Source of the DNA: Meiothermus sp.
Lineage (GTDB): Bacteria; Deinococcota; Deinococci; Deinococcales; Thermaceae
NCBI RefSeq assembly: GCF_026004115.1
Contig: NZ_BPIM01000001.1
Span: 1,964,501 to 2,028,500 of the forward strand
Reading direction: 5' to 3'
DNA length: 64,000 bases
The number at the start of each line of letters is the position of its first letter. Position 1 is the first letter of the stretch. Below the pieces are notes generated by a model, which saw only the letters and a program-made list of their open reading frames with translations, made no database searches and was not told the origin of the DNA. This document shows positions 25,689-33,143 of the stretch, in pieces. The translations under genes were made by a program, and so were the position numbers.

Positions 25689-26544
25689 CCAGGGCCTCCA
25701 GCATTCCCTGCGCCTCGCGCAGCCTGGCCTGTACCTCTTGCACCTGCTGCTCGAGGCTTCCGGGTGGGGGAAGCCGGGTTTCTTGCAGGCTTTTTCGCAT
25801 CTCGTCCATGCTGTTGACCACAATGCCTACCAGCAGGTTCAAGAACACCAGCGTGCCCAGCAGCACAAACGAGACCATGTACACCACCGCCAGTAGGGGC
25901 TGGGCTTTGGGCTGGGTACACAAAGCGGGGTCGGGCAGCTCGAAGCGGTCGCAGCCGAAATACTGGATGCGGAGGATATCCACCCAGCCCTCCAGGGTCA
26001 GGATGCTGAAGAGGGTGAGCAGGGCGGTGTGCAGATTGCCGAAGTGGAAGGGGTCGCCCTGGCCGAACAAAAACACCCCGGCCACCGCATAGACGTAGAG
26101 CAGCAGCATCATCAAGACCAGCACCCAGCCAATGGAGGGGATGCTTTTGAGCAGGGCACCCAAAATAATCTGAAGGTCGGGCAGGGTGCGGATGAGCCGC
26201 AGCACGCGCAAGAGCCGCAGCAGGCGGGCCGCTACCGCATACGTTCCCAGGCCCGGCAGCAGGCTAAGGGCCACAATGACGAAATCGAACACGTTCCAGC
26301 CACTCTGAAAATAGTGCAGAGGCCGGGGCCAGAGGGCCGCCATGCGCAGGAGCACCTCGAGGGCAAACAGGGCCAGCACCAGGTTGTTGAGCAGGTGGAG
26401 GGTAGGGCCAAAGCGCTCCATCAGGGCGGGATAGGTCTCGAGGCCCACCAGCACCGCCGCAAATAGGATGATGACGGTTACCAAGCGGTTGAACGGTGCC
26501 GATTCCACCAGGCGGGAGAGGGTATTGGATACAGAGCGGCTCAC
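25672..26544 (-). CDS. Voltage-gated cation channel of the CavMr/BacNav type
   Basis: A single six-helix subunit of 290 residues that should assemble as a tetramer. S4 is RLLRLLRVLRLIR (about 107-119) with an arginine every third residue, and S5 and S6 flank the pore. The selectivity filter is TLEGW (183-187); NaChBac and NavMs have TLESW, and to my knowledge the Gly variant is the one in the Ca2+-selective channel CavMr of Meiothermus ruber. The filter-S6 loop has two cysteines (C198, C209) that could form a disulphide. A C-terminal coiled coil (SLEQQVQEVQARLREAQGML) should hold the tetramer. It starts with GTG; TATACT ends 8 nt before it. Confidence 0.93.
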   Translation of the reverse strand: MSRSVSNTLSRLVESAPFNRLVTVIILFAAVLVGLETYPALMERFGPTLHLLNNLVLALFALEVLLRMAALWPRPLHYFQSGWNVFDFVIVALSLLPGLGTYAVAARLLRLLRVLRLIRTLPDLQIILGALLKSIPSIGWVLVLMMLLLYVYAVAGVFLFGQGDPFHFGNLHTALLTLFSILTLEGWVDILRIQYFGCDRFELPDPALCTQPKAQPLLAVVYMVSFVLLGTLVFLNLLVGIVVNSMDEMRKSLQETRLPPPGSLEQQVQEVQARLREAQGMLEALVKTQD

Positions 26545-26622
26545 ACCTGAAGAGTATAGGCTGTCCAGTCAGATGAACTGCATGTAACTTCGTCGGTTAC
26601 TGTATCTTAGCTCCGCTACTAC

Positions 26623-26787
26623 CAGGGTCGGTGCATAAACCCCTGCAAATCTCAGCTAAGTACGCTTTAGACAGCCGGTGTTGCAAAAAAATGCTTGTAG
26701 GCAGGCGAACTAGACGGGTATTAGGCCCCCTCCAAGCCTCCCCCGTTGGGGGAGGAAGGAGCGGTTTTGCTTTATGCACAGGCCCCG
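26623..26787 (+). repeat. Family 2 MITE-like element, copy 2 (165 bp)
   Basis: It begins CAGGGTCGGTGCATAAA and ends TTTATGCACAGGCCCCG, and aligns with 8086-8251 from end to end. The hairpin CCTCCCCC-GTT-GGGGGAGG is identical. It lies in the 350-bp gap between the channel and the SDR gene, which holds nothing else recognisable. Confidence 0.85.
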
Positions 26788-26898
26788 CTGCCACTACCTG
26801 ATGGATTGCGAAAAATCCCGAGCAGAAGACCAGGAATGGGGCGACCTGCGCCTTTGGCCGAGGATGGCCTACAGACTGGTGTGGCTGCCAAAAGCGCT

Positions 26899-27561
26899 TC
26901 ATCCCTGGTAGACCACCTCGGTCTTCCACCGGCCGGGCGGCTGGGCGTGCAGCTCCCAGAACTTTTCGGCAATCAGGTCGGGGTCGAAGGGGGTGTTGCG
27001 CTTCACCTGGCCTGCAATGGTCACGGTGGCTACGTGGATGCCTTCGTGGTAGAGCTCCTTGCTGAGCGCACCCACCAGGGCGCGTAGCGAGGCTTTGCCA
27101 ATGGAGAGCGCGGCCAAGTCGGGCGCGGGGTTCAGGGCCAGGCCGCCCCCGGTAAAGAGGAGGGTGCCTTTGCGGCGCGAGAGCATACCGGGGATCACCA
27201 GTTGGGCCGCCACCAGCGCCCCATACAGGTTGACCTTGAGGGTGTCCTCGAGGGCTTCCACGCTGAGCTCCGAAGCCCGGCTGTCCGCCGAGGCATAGGC
27301 GTTGTAAATCAAAACCTCGATGGGGCCAAGCTGCTTTTCGGTTTCCCTTACCGCTGAAATCAGTTGCGGCGTGCGGGTGATGTCGGTGGGAAAGGTTTTG
27401 ACCGTGCAACCGTCGAGCTCGAGGGCGCCCGCATAGTTCTCCAGGTTGGTTTCGCTGCGGGCAACCAGACCCAGCCGATACCCCTCCCGGCCAAAGCGTC
27501 GGGCCACGCTCAGCCCGATGCCCCGCCCCATGCCCACCACCAGACAGACCTTGGGTTTCAT
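26899..27561 (-). CDS. Short-chain dehydrogenase/reductase-like protein lacking the catalytic tyrosine
   Basis: A classical-size SDR (220 residues) with the cofactor motif GMGRGIG, DIT at the adenine pocket and YNAYA in place of NNAG. In the catalytic YxxxK the tyrosine is replaced by leucine (LSIGK), and the usual serine region reads LLFTGGG. Related proteins of this kind exist, and their activity is uncertain. The frame extends to TTG/ATG at 27585/27582, but MKPKVCLVVG at 27561 is the natural N-terminus. Divergent from der. Confidence 0.8.
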   Translation of the reverse strand: MKPKVCLVVGMGRGIGLSVARRFGREGYRLGLVARSETNLENYAGALELDGCTVKTFPTDITRTPQLISAVRETEKQLGPIEVLIYNAYASADSRASELSVEALEDTLKVNLYGALVAAQLVIPGMLSRRKGTLLFTGGGLALNPAPDLAALSIGKASLRALVGALSKELYHEGIHVATVTIAGQVKRNTPFDPDLIAEKFWELHAQPPGRWKTEVVYQG

Positions 27562-27651
27562 ACCTCGAGCGCATGGTAACATCAAGGATGCTTTTTGTGG
27601 ATTCAGGTAACGCTGCCTGGAGCCGTTCTTGAACCGAATGCGAGTGGAACT

Positions 27652-29007
27652 ATGTATCGAGTGGTGATTGTGGGTCGCCCCAATGTGGGCAAGTCGAGCC
27701 TGTTCAACAAACTATTGGGTTTGCGGGCCGCACCCGAGAAGTACGCCAAGGCCGGAAGCCAGTTTGCCGTGGTGGCCGACGTGCCGGGGGTTACCCGCGA
27801 CCTCAAAGAGGGTGTGGTGGAGAACGAGCAGGGACGCTTCAAGCTGGTGGATACCGGGGGCTTGTGGTCGGGGGACGTGTGGGAGAAGAAAATCAAGCAA
27901 AAGGTGGAGCGGGCCATTCAGGACGCCGACCTGGTGCTGTTTGCCGTGGATGGGCGCAGCGATATTGCGACCGCCGACCTCGAGGTCGCCGACTTTTTGC
28001 GCCGCCAGGGTAAACCGGTGTTGCTGGTAGCCACCAAGATAGACGACCCCAAGCACCAGGCCTACCTGGGCGACTTTTATGCCCTGGGCTTTGGTGAAGC
28101 GGTTCCCACCAGTGCAGCCCACAGCCGGGGGTTTGACGAACTGCTGGAGCGCATCTGGGAGTTGTTGCCCGTGCGCCAGGGCGAAAGCGAGCCCGAGGTC
28201 GTGCCTATCCGCCTGGCCATTGTGGGTCGCCCCAACGCGGGCAAGTCCAGCCTGCTGAACGCCATTCTGGGCGAGGAGCGGGTGATTGTCTCGGAAATCC
28301 CCGGCACCACCCGCGACACCATCGACGTGGAGTTCGACTACGGGGGCAGCCGGTTCTTGCTGGTAGATACCGCCGGCATCCGCAAGCGCCCCGAGACCGG
28401 GGTCGAGGAGCAGGCCATCGGACGCGCCCACCAGGCCATTCTGGACGCCGACGTGGTGTTGCTGGTGGTAGACCCTAAGGAACTCGGCGACCACGAGCTC
28501 AAGCTGGCCAACGAGGCCCTGGACGCCGGCAAACCGGTAATCGTGACCATTACCAAGTGGGATCTGATTGAGAGCAAAGAGGAGGCCAAGCGGGTGCGGG
28601 CCGATCTGGCCCTCAAACTCTCCCACATCCAGCACCTGCCCATGCTGTACGTTTCGTCCGTTACCAAGCAAAACCTGCACAAGCTGCTCTCGGAAGCGGC
28701 CCGGCTCTACGAGCTGGCTCGAGTGCGCTTCGAGACCGCCGAACTCAACCGCTGGCTCTCAGTCTGGAGCACCCAGACCATGCTTCCTAACTTCAAGGGC
28801 AAGCCCCTCAAGCTCTTTTTCCTCACCCAGCCCGAGGTAGCCCCCCCGACCTTTGTCTTTTTTTGCAACCACCCCGAGTTTGTGACGCGGGCTTTCGAGG
28901 GCTTCTTGCGCAACCGCATCGGCGAAGACCTGGGCTTGCGCGAGATTCCCTTCCGGATGGTTTTTAGGGGCCGCAGGGAGCCGAAGGGTGGGGGAGAGGG
29001 TTCGTGA
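27652..29007 (+). CDS. der: GTPase Der, ribosome assembly
   Basis: Der has two GTPase domains in tandem and assists 50S maturation. Domain 1 has GRPNVGKSS, a PGVTRD switch and DTGG. Domain 2 (from about residue 185) has GRPNAGKSS, PGTTRD, DTAG and TKWD. The C-terminal KH-like domain ends FRGRREPKGGGEGS. The 451 residues are standard. The frame extends upstream to 27595, but MYRVVIVG at 27652 is the conserved start. Confidence 0.96.
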   Translation: MYRVVIVGRPNVGKSSLFNKLLGLRAAPEKYAKAGSQFAVVADVPGVTRDLKEGVVENEQGRFKLVDTGGLWSGDVWEKKIKQKVERAIQDADLVLFAVDGRSDIATADLEVADFLRRQGKPVLLVATKIDDPKHQAYLGDFYALGFGEAVPTSAAHSRGFDELLERIWELLPVRQGESEPEVVPIRLAIVGRPNAGKSSLLNAILGEERVIVSEIPGTTRDTIDVEFDYGGSRFLLVDTAGIRKRPETGVEEQAIGRAHQAILDADVVLLVVDPKELGDHELKLANEALDAGKPVIVTITKWDLIESKEEAKRVRADLALKLSHIQHLPMLYVSSVTKQNLHKLLSEAARLYELARVRFETAELNRWLSVWSTQTMLPNFKGKPLKLFFLTQPEVAPPTFVFFCNHPEFVTRAFEGFLRNRIGEDLGLREIPFRMVFRGRREPKGGGEGS

Positions 29008-29048
29008 GGTTCAAGAGCCTCTGACCAGGGCTATGTAGACGGGCATTA

Positions 29049-29102
29049 TGCCAGATTCGGTTAGTTCGCCGCCATCCTGTGCCGAACTAACCGAATCTGG
29101 TG
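29049..29102 (+). repeat. Family 1 element, 54-bp single-hairpin form
   Basis: TGCCAGATTCGGTTAGTTCG and its reverse complement CGAACTAACCGAATCTGGTG form a 20-bp stem around a 14-nt loop. Only the second hairpin of the long form is present, with both ends. The flanking triplets are TTA and TGA, both TNA but not identical. Confidence 0.8.
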
Positions 29103-29548
29103 TGAGTGGATGGGAACATGGGCTGGCCCGGATGCGCCTCGAGCACGCGATGCTGGTCGGGCCGGAGGAGGGCGTGGGTCTGGTGCAAAAGTCGCTGGGG
29201 TGGGCCAGAGCCCATTATATTCCCGGTATGGAGACCGAGGCCCTGGCCTACCTGGCGCGCACACTCCTGAGGCTGAGGCGTGTAGAGGAGGCGCTGGAGT
29301 ATAGTGCCTTGGCCCTAAAGCGCCTGAATACATTCCCCCCGCCCTCCACGGGCCTTGGGCTGGCCCGCTATGAGGCCCTCAAAGGAGCGGGAGAGCCCTT
29401 GGCTGGGCAGATGCTACAGAAGGCTTTGGACTGGGTTGACCACGTTGCACAGCAGCACGTTCCCCAGGAGTTCCGCCAGGGCTACCTGAGCCAGAACCCC
29501 ATCAATGCCGAAGTTCTACGGCTGGGCCGGTTGGAGGGATTGTCCTGA
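29103..29548 (+). pseudogene. C-terminal remnant of a TPR-type protein
   Basis: The open frame (from 29048) begins inside the family 1 element, which supplies its only ATG. After that it reads as helical repeats (LGWARAHYIPGMETEALAYLARTLLRLRRVEEALEYSALALKRL) and ends LSQNPINAEVLRLGRL. This is how the TPR tails of large ATPase-type regulators (AAA or STAND with TPR) often end. No N-terminal domain remains. I infer a gene tail left after a deletion next to the repeat; a short expressed gene is less likely. Confidence 0.6.
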
Positions 29549-29566
29549 GCCAGGCGAGACCTCTGG

Positions 29567-30613
29567 CTAATTGGCTGCGCTCGCCAGCACCCGCCCGCTA
29601 GAGTCCGCAAACTCCACCCGCGTAAAGCGCCCCGGCACTTCCAGCAGCACAAAGGGGCTGGTGAGGGCCTGGGTCACAATGGCCCCCGGTGCTGGGCTCA
29701 AGAGGCGCAAGGTGACCCGCAGGGTATTGTCCGAAAGCTGGCTGCTTATGTATTGCACGCTGTAGCCGCCGGTGGGTTTTTGACCCCAGAAGAAAGCCAC
29801 TACCCGGTTCAGGTTGAAGTCCACTGCCGGTGTGGCCGGCTGGGGAATCTGGTTGCCCGTGGCCAGGCGCCAGAGCGTCACCAACTGGCTGGTGTTGCTG
29901 GCCAGGTAGGCCGCCGGGTTCTGGGCGGTGTAGGCGGACTGCCCGCCTTGTTGCAGGATGCGCGGGGTGGGGCTGGGGGTGGGGGGCATAAGGGTTAGCT
30001 CCGTCTCGAGGCCATACTGCACAGCTAAAGCCGCCACCCGGCTTTGAGCGGGGGCGGGCTCATAGCGGTTGGGCACTAAAGGAGGCTCAATTTCGTACAC
30101 CACCACCGGACGCCCTCCCCGGCGGCCCAGAATTTCCCGCAGCACCGCCTCGTTTTCGGCTTCCGAGAGGGGGGCCAGTCGGGGTGCACCAGGGCGGCTT
30201 TCCACCACCTGCGCGGCATTGCTGGCAAAAACATTGCCCAGCCGCGACCAGCCCCCGTCGAAGAGCCAGGTGCTTTGTACGTTGCGGTTGGTACGCACCA
30301 CAAACTGTAAGCCGGGGAAGGTGCGGGTGGTCTGGGCCACGCGGGGCAGGGCAGGGTTTATCTCCCGGTAGAGCGCCTCGCCATCCACCAGCAGGGCGTC
30401 GGCCACGGCCAGGGGGCTGGCCGAGGGGCCACGGGTCAGGGCCAGGCTGCGCTCACCCAGGCGCACGGCCTGGGGTTCGCCGTAAAAGTATGTCCAGCGC
30501 TCGGTGTTCTCGGCGAAGAGCAACTGAATCTCGCTTAGTTGATAAGGTTGCTGCTCCGGTTGTGGTACACAACCCGCCAGCGCCAGCATTGTCAGAACCC
30601 ACCATCGCTTCAT
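29567..30613 (-). CDS. Lipoprotein with a C-terminal PrcB-like domain
   Basis: The signal MKRWWVLTMLALAGCVP has a lipobox (LAGC, C15). About 230 residues of unknown fold follow, with a low-complexity PPTPSPTP segment. The last ~90 residues (NRVVAFFWGQKPTGGYSVQYIS to SPFVLLEVPG) match the PrcB C-terminal domain, named after a protease-complex subunit of spirochaetes: GxKPTGGY, SPxPGxxVTQALTxP. It is probably a periplasmic or surface lipoprotein of unknown role. A ctpA-type protease is encoded elsewhere in the window but a link is speculative. Confidence 0.82.
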   Translation of the reverse strand: MKRWWVLTMLALAGCVPQPEQQPYQLSEIQLLFAENTERWTYFYGEPQAVRLGERSLALTRGPSASPLAVADALLVDGEALYREINPALPRVAQTTRTFPGLQFVVRTNRNVQSTWLFDGGWSRLGNVFASNAAQVVESRPGAPRLAPLSEAENEAVLREILGRRGGRPVVVYEIEPPLVPNRYEPAPAQSRVAALAVQYGLETELTLMPPTPSPTPRILQQGGQSAYTAQNPAAYLASNTSQLVTLWRLATGNQIPQPATPAVDFNLNRVVAFFWGQKPTGGYSVQYISSQLSDNTLRVTLRLLSPAPGAIVTQALTSPFVLLEVPGRFTRVEFADSSGRVLASAAN

Positions 30614-30748
30614 GCCTTCATCTTAGCGGCTTTGGAAGTGCGAATGGCCCTGGGTGAAGCTTTGCTCAAAAGGCGGGGGTAGCTTTGGCTAGGGGTGAGA
30701 AGCTGCTAAAGGGGTATAGAGAGAGGTTTGTTGCAACTTCTGCTTGCT

Positions 30749-30845
30749 TTTGCCTGACGGCCCGGGGTCGAGTGCATCGCCCAACAGATTGAACCCTGGC
30801 CTTACGAACATGATAGCCAGCACTGGAAAGGTGGCCACGTATGTA
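30749..30845 (-). pseudogene. Decayed C-terminus of a second DppC-like permease
   Basis: On the reverse strand one frame reads TFPVLAIMFVRPGFNLLGDALDP, which parallels the end of the intact DppC (FIMFTVLAFNLLGDGLRDALDP) 300 bp away, with a deletion of GLR or LRD. There is no upstream remainder. It lies beside a truncated family 1 element. The match is short, so this is a moderate call. Confidence 0.5.
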
Positions 30846-30863
30846 GACCACGTAGTCGGATAA

Positions 30864-30952
30864 CTTCCAAGGGGCTTACGCCCTCCGCTACGCGGATAAC
30901 TTCGGCCCTTTTAGTTCGTCACCCTTTGATGCCAAACTAACCGAATCTGGTA
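30864..30952 (+). repeat. Family 1 element, copy truncated at its left side
   Basis: It contains the middle segment CTTCCAAGGGGC...CCGCTACGCGGATAACTTCGGCCC, otherwise seen only in the 164-bp copy at 40440, plus the second hairpin and the right end GAATCTGGTA at 30952. TGA follows. The left hairpin and left end are missing. Confidence 0.75.
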
Positions 30953-31020
30953 TGAATGAGCCGCACATGTCAATTTTAGGCAAGCAACATGCCGCAAAAC
31001 AAGTTACCCGTGCACCAAGA
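30953..31020 (-). repeat. Family 3 repeat, copy C, cut by the family 1 element
   Basis: The reverse strand starts TTGGTGCACGGGTAACTTG like copy A, has an internal 12-bp deletion and stops where the family 1 element begins. It lies 25 bp after the stop codon of dppC. Confidence 0.65.
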
Positions 31021-31045
31021 TGCAGTTTATCGTTACTTTCAACTT

Positions 31046-31930
31046 TCACTTAAGGGCCCTTGGGTCGAGGGCATCGCGCAGACCATCGCCCAGCAGATTG
31101 AAGGCCAGCACGGTAAACATAATAAATAGACCGGGGAAGATCATGGTCCAGGGCGAATTAAGTGCATAGCCACCCCGGAAGGCGTCCGATAGCATCGCGC
31201 CCCACTCGGGTGCGGGTGGCTGTGCGCCCAGGCCCAGGAAGCCTAAAGCGGCGGTCTCGAGCGTCGCGGTGCCGATGGAAAGGGTGGCCTGCACGATGAT
31301 TGGGGGCAAAGCATTGGGCAGCAGGTGACGCAGTAGAATCCGCCGGTTGGGTGCGCCCAGTGCGGTAGCAGCCTGCACATAGTCGAGCTCGCGGGCAGAA
31401 AGCACCACACTGCGGGCCAGCCGAATATAGACCGGAATCTGCGTAATGCTGACTGCAATCATGGCATTGGTCAGGCTAGGCCCCACCACTGCCACAACGG
31501 CGATGGCCAGCAAAGTGCTAGGGAAAGCCAGCAAAATATCGGTAATCCAGCCAATCAGAGCCTCGATTCCGCCCCTGAAGTAGCCCGCAATCAGCCCCAG
31601 CAAAGTGCCTACGGTTAGGCTTAGGGCTACGGCGACCAGCCCAACCTGTAGCGAAATTCGGCTGCCGTGAATCACGCGGGTAAAAACGTCGCGCCCAAGG
31701 TTATCGGTGCCAAATACTCGCTCGGCAGAGGGGGGCTTCAGGCGGTTGATGTAGTCGCGGTCGGTAGCGGGATTATAGGGCTTGAACACAGGCGCCAGCA
31801 ATGCGAGCAAGATGAGAAAAACAGCCATTACCAACCCGATTTTTCCCGAGCTGGATTTCATAAAGCGCCGAATCGCCAATCGGCTTGGGGTATCGTTGGA
31901 GGCCTTGGGAGCGGTCACAGTCAGGGCCAT
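31046..31930 (-). CDS. dppC: Peptide ABC transporter permease (DppC type)
   Basis: Second membrane subunit of a dipeptide/oligopeptide/nickel-type importer. The 294 residues have an N-terminal helix, the periplasmic FGTDNLGRDVFTRVIHGSRISL motif, and the cytoplasmic EAA loop ELDYVQAATALGAPNRRILLRHLLPNA, where the ATPase docks. GAGGTGAT precedes the ATG. No ATPase genes (dppD/dppF) follow; the DNA downstream holds only repeats and a decayed permease end. Confidence 0.93.
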   Translation of the reverse strand: MALTVTAPKASNDTPSRLAIRRFMKSSSGKIGLVMAVFLILLALLAPVFKPYNPATDRDYINRLKPPSAERVFGTDNLGRDVFTRVIHGSRISLQVGLVAVALSLTVGTLLGLIAGYFRGGIEALIGWITDILLAFPSTLLAIAVVAVVGPSLTNAMIAVSITQIPVYIRLARSVVLSARELDYVQAATALGAPNRRILLRHLLPNALPPIIVQATLSIGTATLETAALGFLGLGAQPPAPEWGAMLSDAFRGGYALNSPWTMIFPGLFIMFTVLAFNLLGDGLRDALDPRALK

Positions 31931-32000
31931 ATCACCTCGCTAAGCTTGCGAAGTTCAAGCCCACACCAGGGAGATACTTGCTTTGGATGGACACAGTTTT

Positions 32001-33005
32001 TCATCGGTATTGAATCCTTGGGTCGAGCAGGGCATAAGACAGGTCTACCACCAGATTGACCACCACAAACACCAGGGCCACAAAAATAACCCCACCCTGT
32101 ACGACCGGATAGTCGCGGTTGAGGATACCTTCATAAATCCAGCTTCCGATGCCGGGCCAGCTAAAGATGGTCTCGGTCAGGATGGCGCCGCCCAAAAGGG
32201 TTCCGAACTGCAAGCCGATGATGGTCACGACGGGCAGGAGGGCGTTTTTGAGGGCATGACGCCAGATTACCAGCCGTTCGGTCTGGCCTTTAGCCCTGGC
32301 GGTGCGCACGTAGTCCTGCGTGAGCACCTCGAGCATGGCCCCACGGGTGATGCGGGTCAGAATGGCCAGGGGGATGGTACCCAGGGTCATGGCGGGCAGA
32401 ATCAGGTGCCGAACCACATCCCAGAAGCTCTGGGGCTGAAATAGCCCATCCAACACGTAAAACCCGGTAATGGGCTTAAACACTGCATCCACATCAATAG
32501 AAAGCCGCCCGCCTGCGGGTAGCCACTGGAGGTTCACCGCAAACAGGTACACCAGCAGTAAGCCCAACCAGAAAACCGGTAGCGACACCCCTAAGAGCGA
32601 AAAGGAGGTGGCAAGATTGTCCAGGAGCGTGTTTTTGCGCACGGCAGCCAGGATTCCAAAGGGAATTCCAATGACGACCGCAAACAGGGTTGCGGCGATA
32701 GCCAACTCGAAGGTAGCAGGCCAGCGGCGGGCCAACTGCTCGTTGATGGTGAGCTGATTGAAAATGCTCGTACCCAGATCGCCACGCAGCAAGTTGCCCA
32801 CAAACAACAGGTACTGTTCCCACAGCGGGCGCTCGAGGCCCAGCTTGCTGCGAAGCTCGGCGATGCGTTCGGGGCCAGCCCGCTCGCCCAGCATGACCAC
32901 TGCCGGATCACCGGGGATCAGATGAAGAAATATAAAAACCAGCAGTGAGATCCCAAACAAGACCGGGATGACACTCAACAAACGCCTGCCTGCATAAGAC
33001 CACAT
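32001..33005 (-). CDS. dppB: Peptide ABC transporter permease (DppB type)
   Basis: First membrane subunit of the same importer: MWSYAGRRLLSVIPVLFGIS, a family-typical first helix, then IPGDPAVVMLG and GLERPLWEQYL in the periplasmic part and the EAA loop DYVRTARAKGQTERLVIWRHALKNALLP. The 334 residues are standard. It lies 138 bp after the binding protein gene, from which it is separated by a terminator, and 70 bp before dppC. Confidence 0.94.
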   Translation of the reverse strand: MWSYAGRRLLSVIPVLFGISLLVFIFLHLIPGDPAVVMLGERAGPERIAELRSKLGLERPLWEQYLLFVGNLLRGDLGTSIFNQLTINEQLARRWPATFELAIAATLFAVVIGIPFGILAAVRKNTLLDNLATSFSLLGVSLPVFWLGLLLVYLFAVNLQWLPAGGRLSIDVDAVFKPITGFYVLDGLFQPQSFWDVVRHLILPAMTLGTIPLAILTRITRGAMLEVLTQDYVRTARAKGQTERLVIWRHALKNALLPVVTIIGLQFGTLLGGAILTETIFSWPGIGSWIYEGILNRDYPVVQGGVIFVALVFVVVNLVVDLSYALLDPRIQYR

Positions 33006-33095
33006 GTGCTAGATACCTAACCTTTCAGATGATATATTTCTGGATTACAGTTGTGAAGTCCTGAAGAGTAAAAGGTACTGCTACCGATGGCCTCC

Positions 33096-33126
33096 AATAA
33101 AAAAAGGGCGTAGCGAACTACGCCCT
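33096..33126 (-). terminator. Strong terminator between the binding protein gene and dppB
   Basis: On the reverse strand AGGGCGTAG-TTCG-CTACGCCCT is followed by TTTTTTT. The 9-bp stem has a stable UUCG loop. Partial read-through would yield more binding protein than permease mRNA. Confidence 0.9.
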
Positions 33127-33143
33127 ACAGAGGGTCTGTGGGT

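Noticed and set aside
24714-25690. A 324-codon frame that contains the DinB-like protein
   Set aside because: The first 160 codons lie antisense to the acyltransferase gene; homology-like sequence begins at ATG 25191, next to a -10 box.
26597-27574. A 325-codon reverse frame overlapping the SDR gene
   Set aside because: It has proline/arginine/glycine-rich noise typical of an off-frame reading, while the SDR frame has clear motifs.
30973-30987. TTTTAGGCAAG resembling a DtxR half-site
   Set aside because: Only half of the palindrome is present and it lies inside the family 3 repeat, downstream of dppC.
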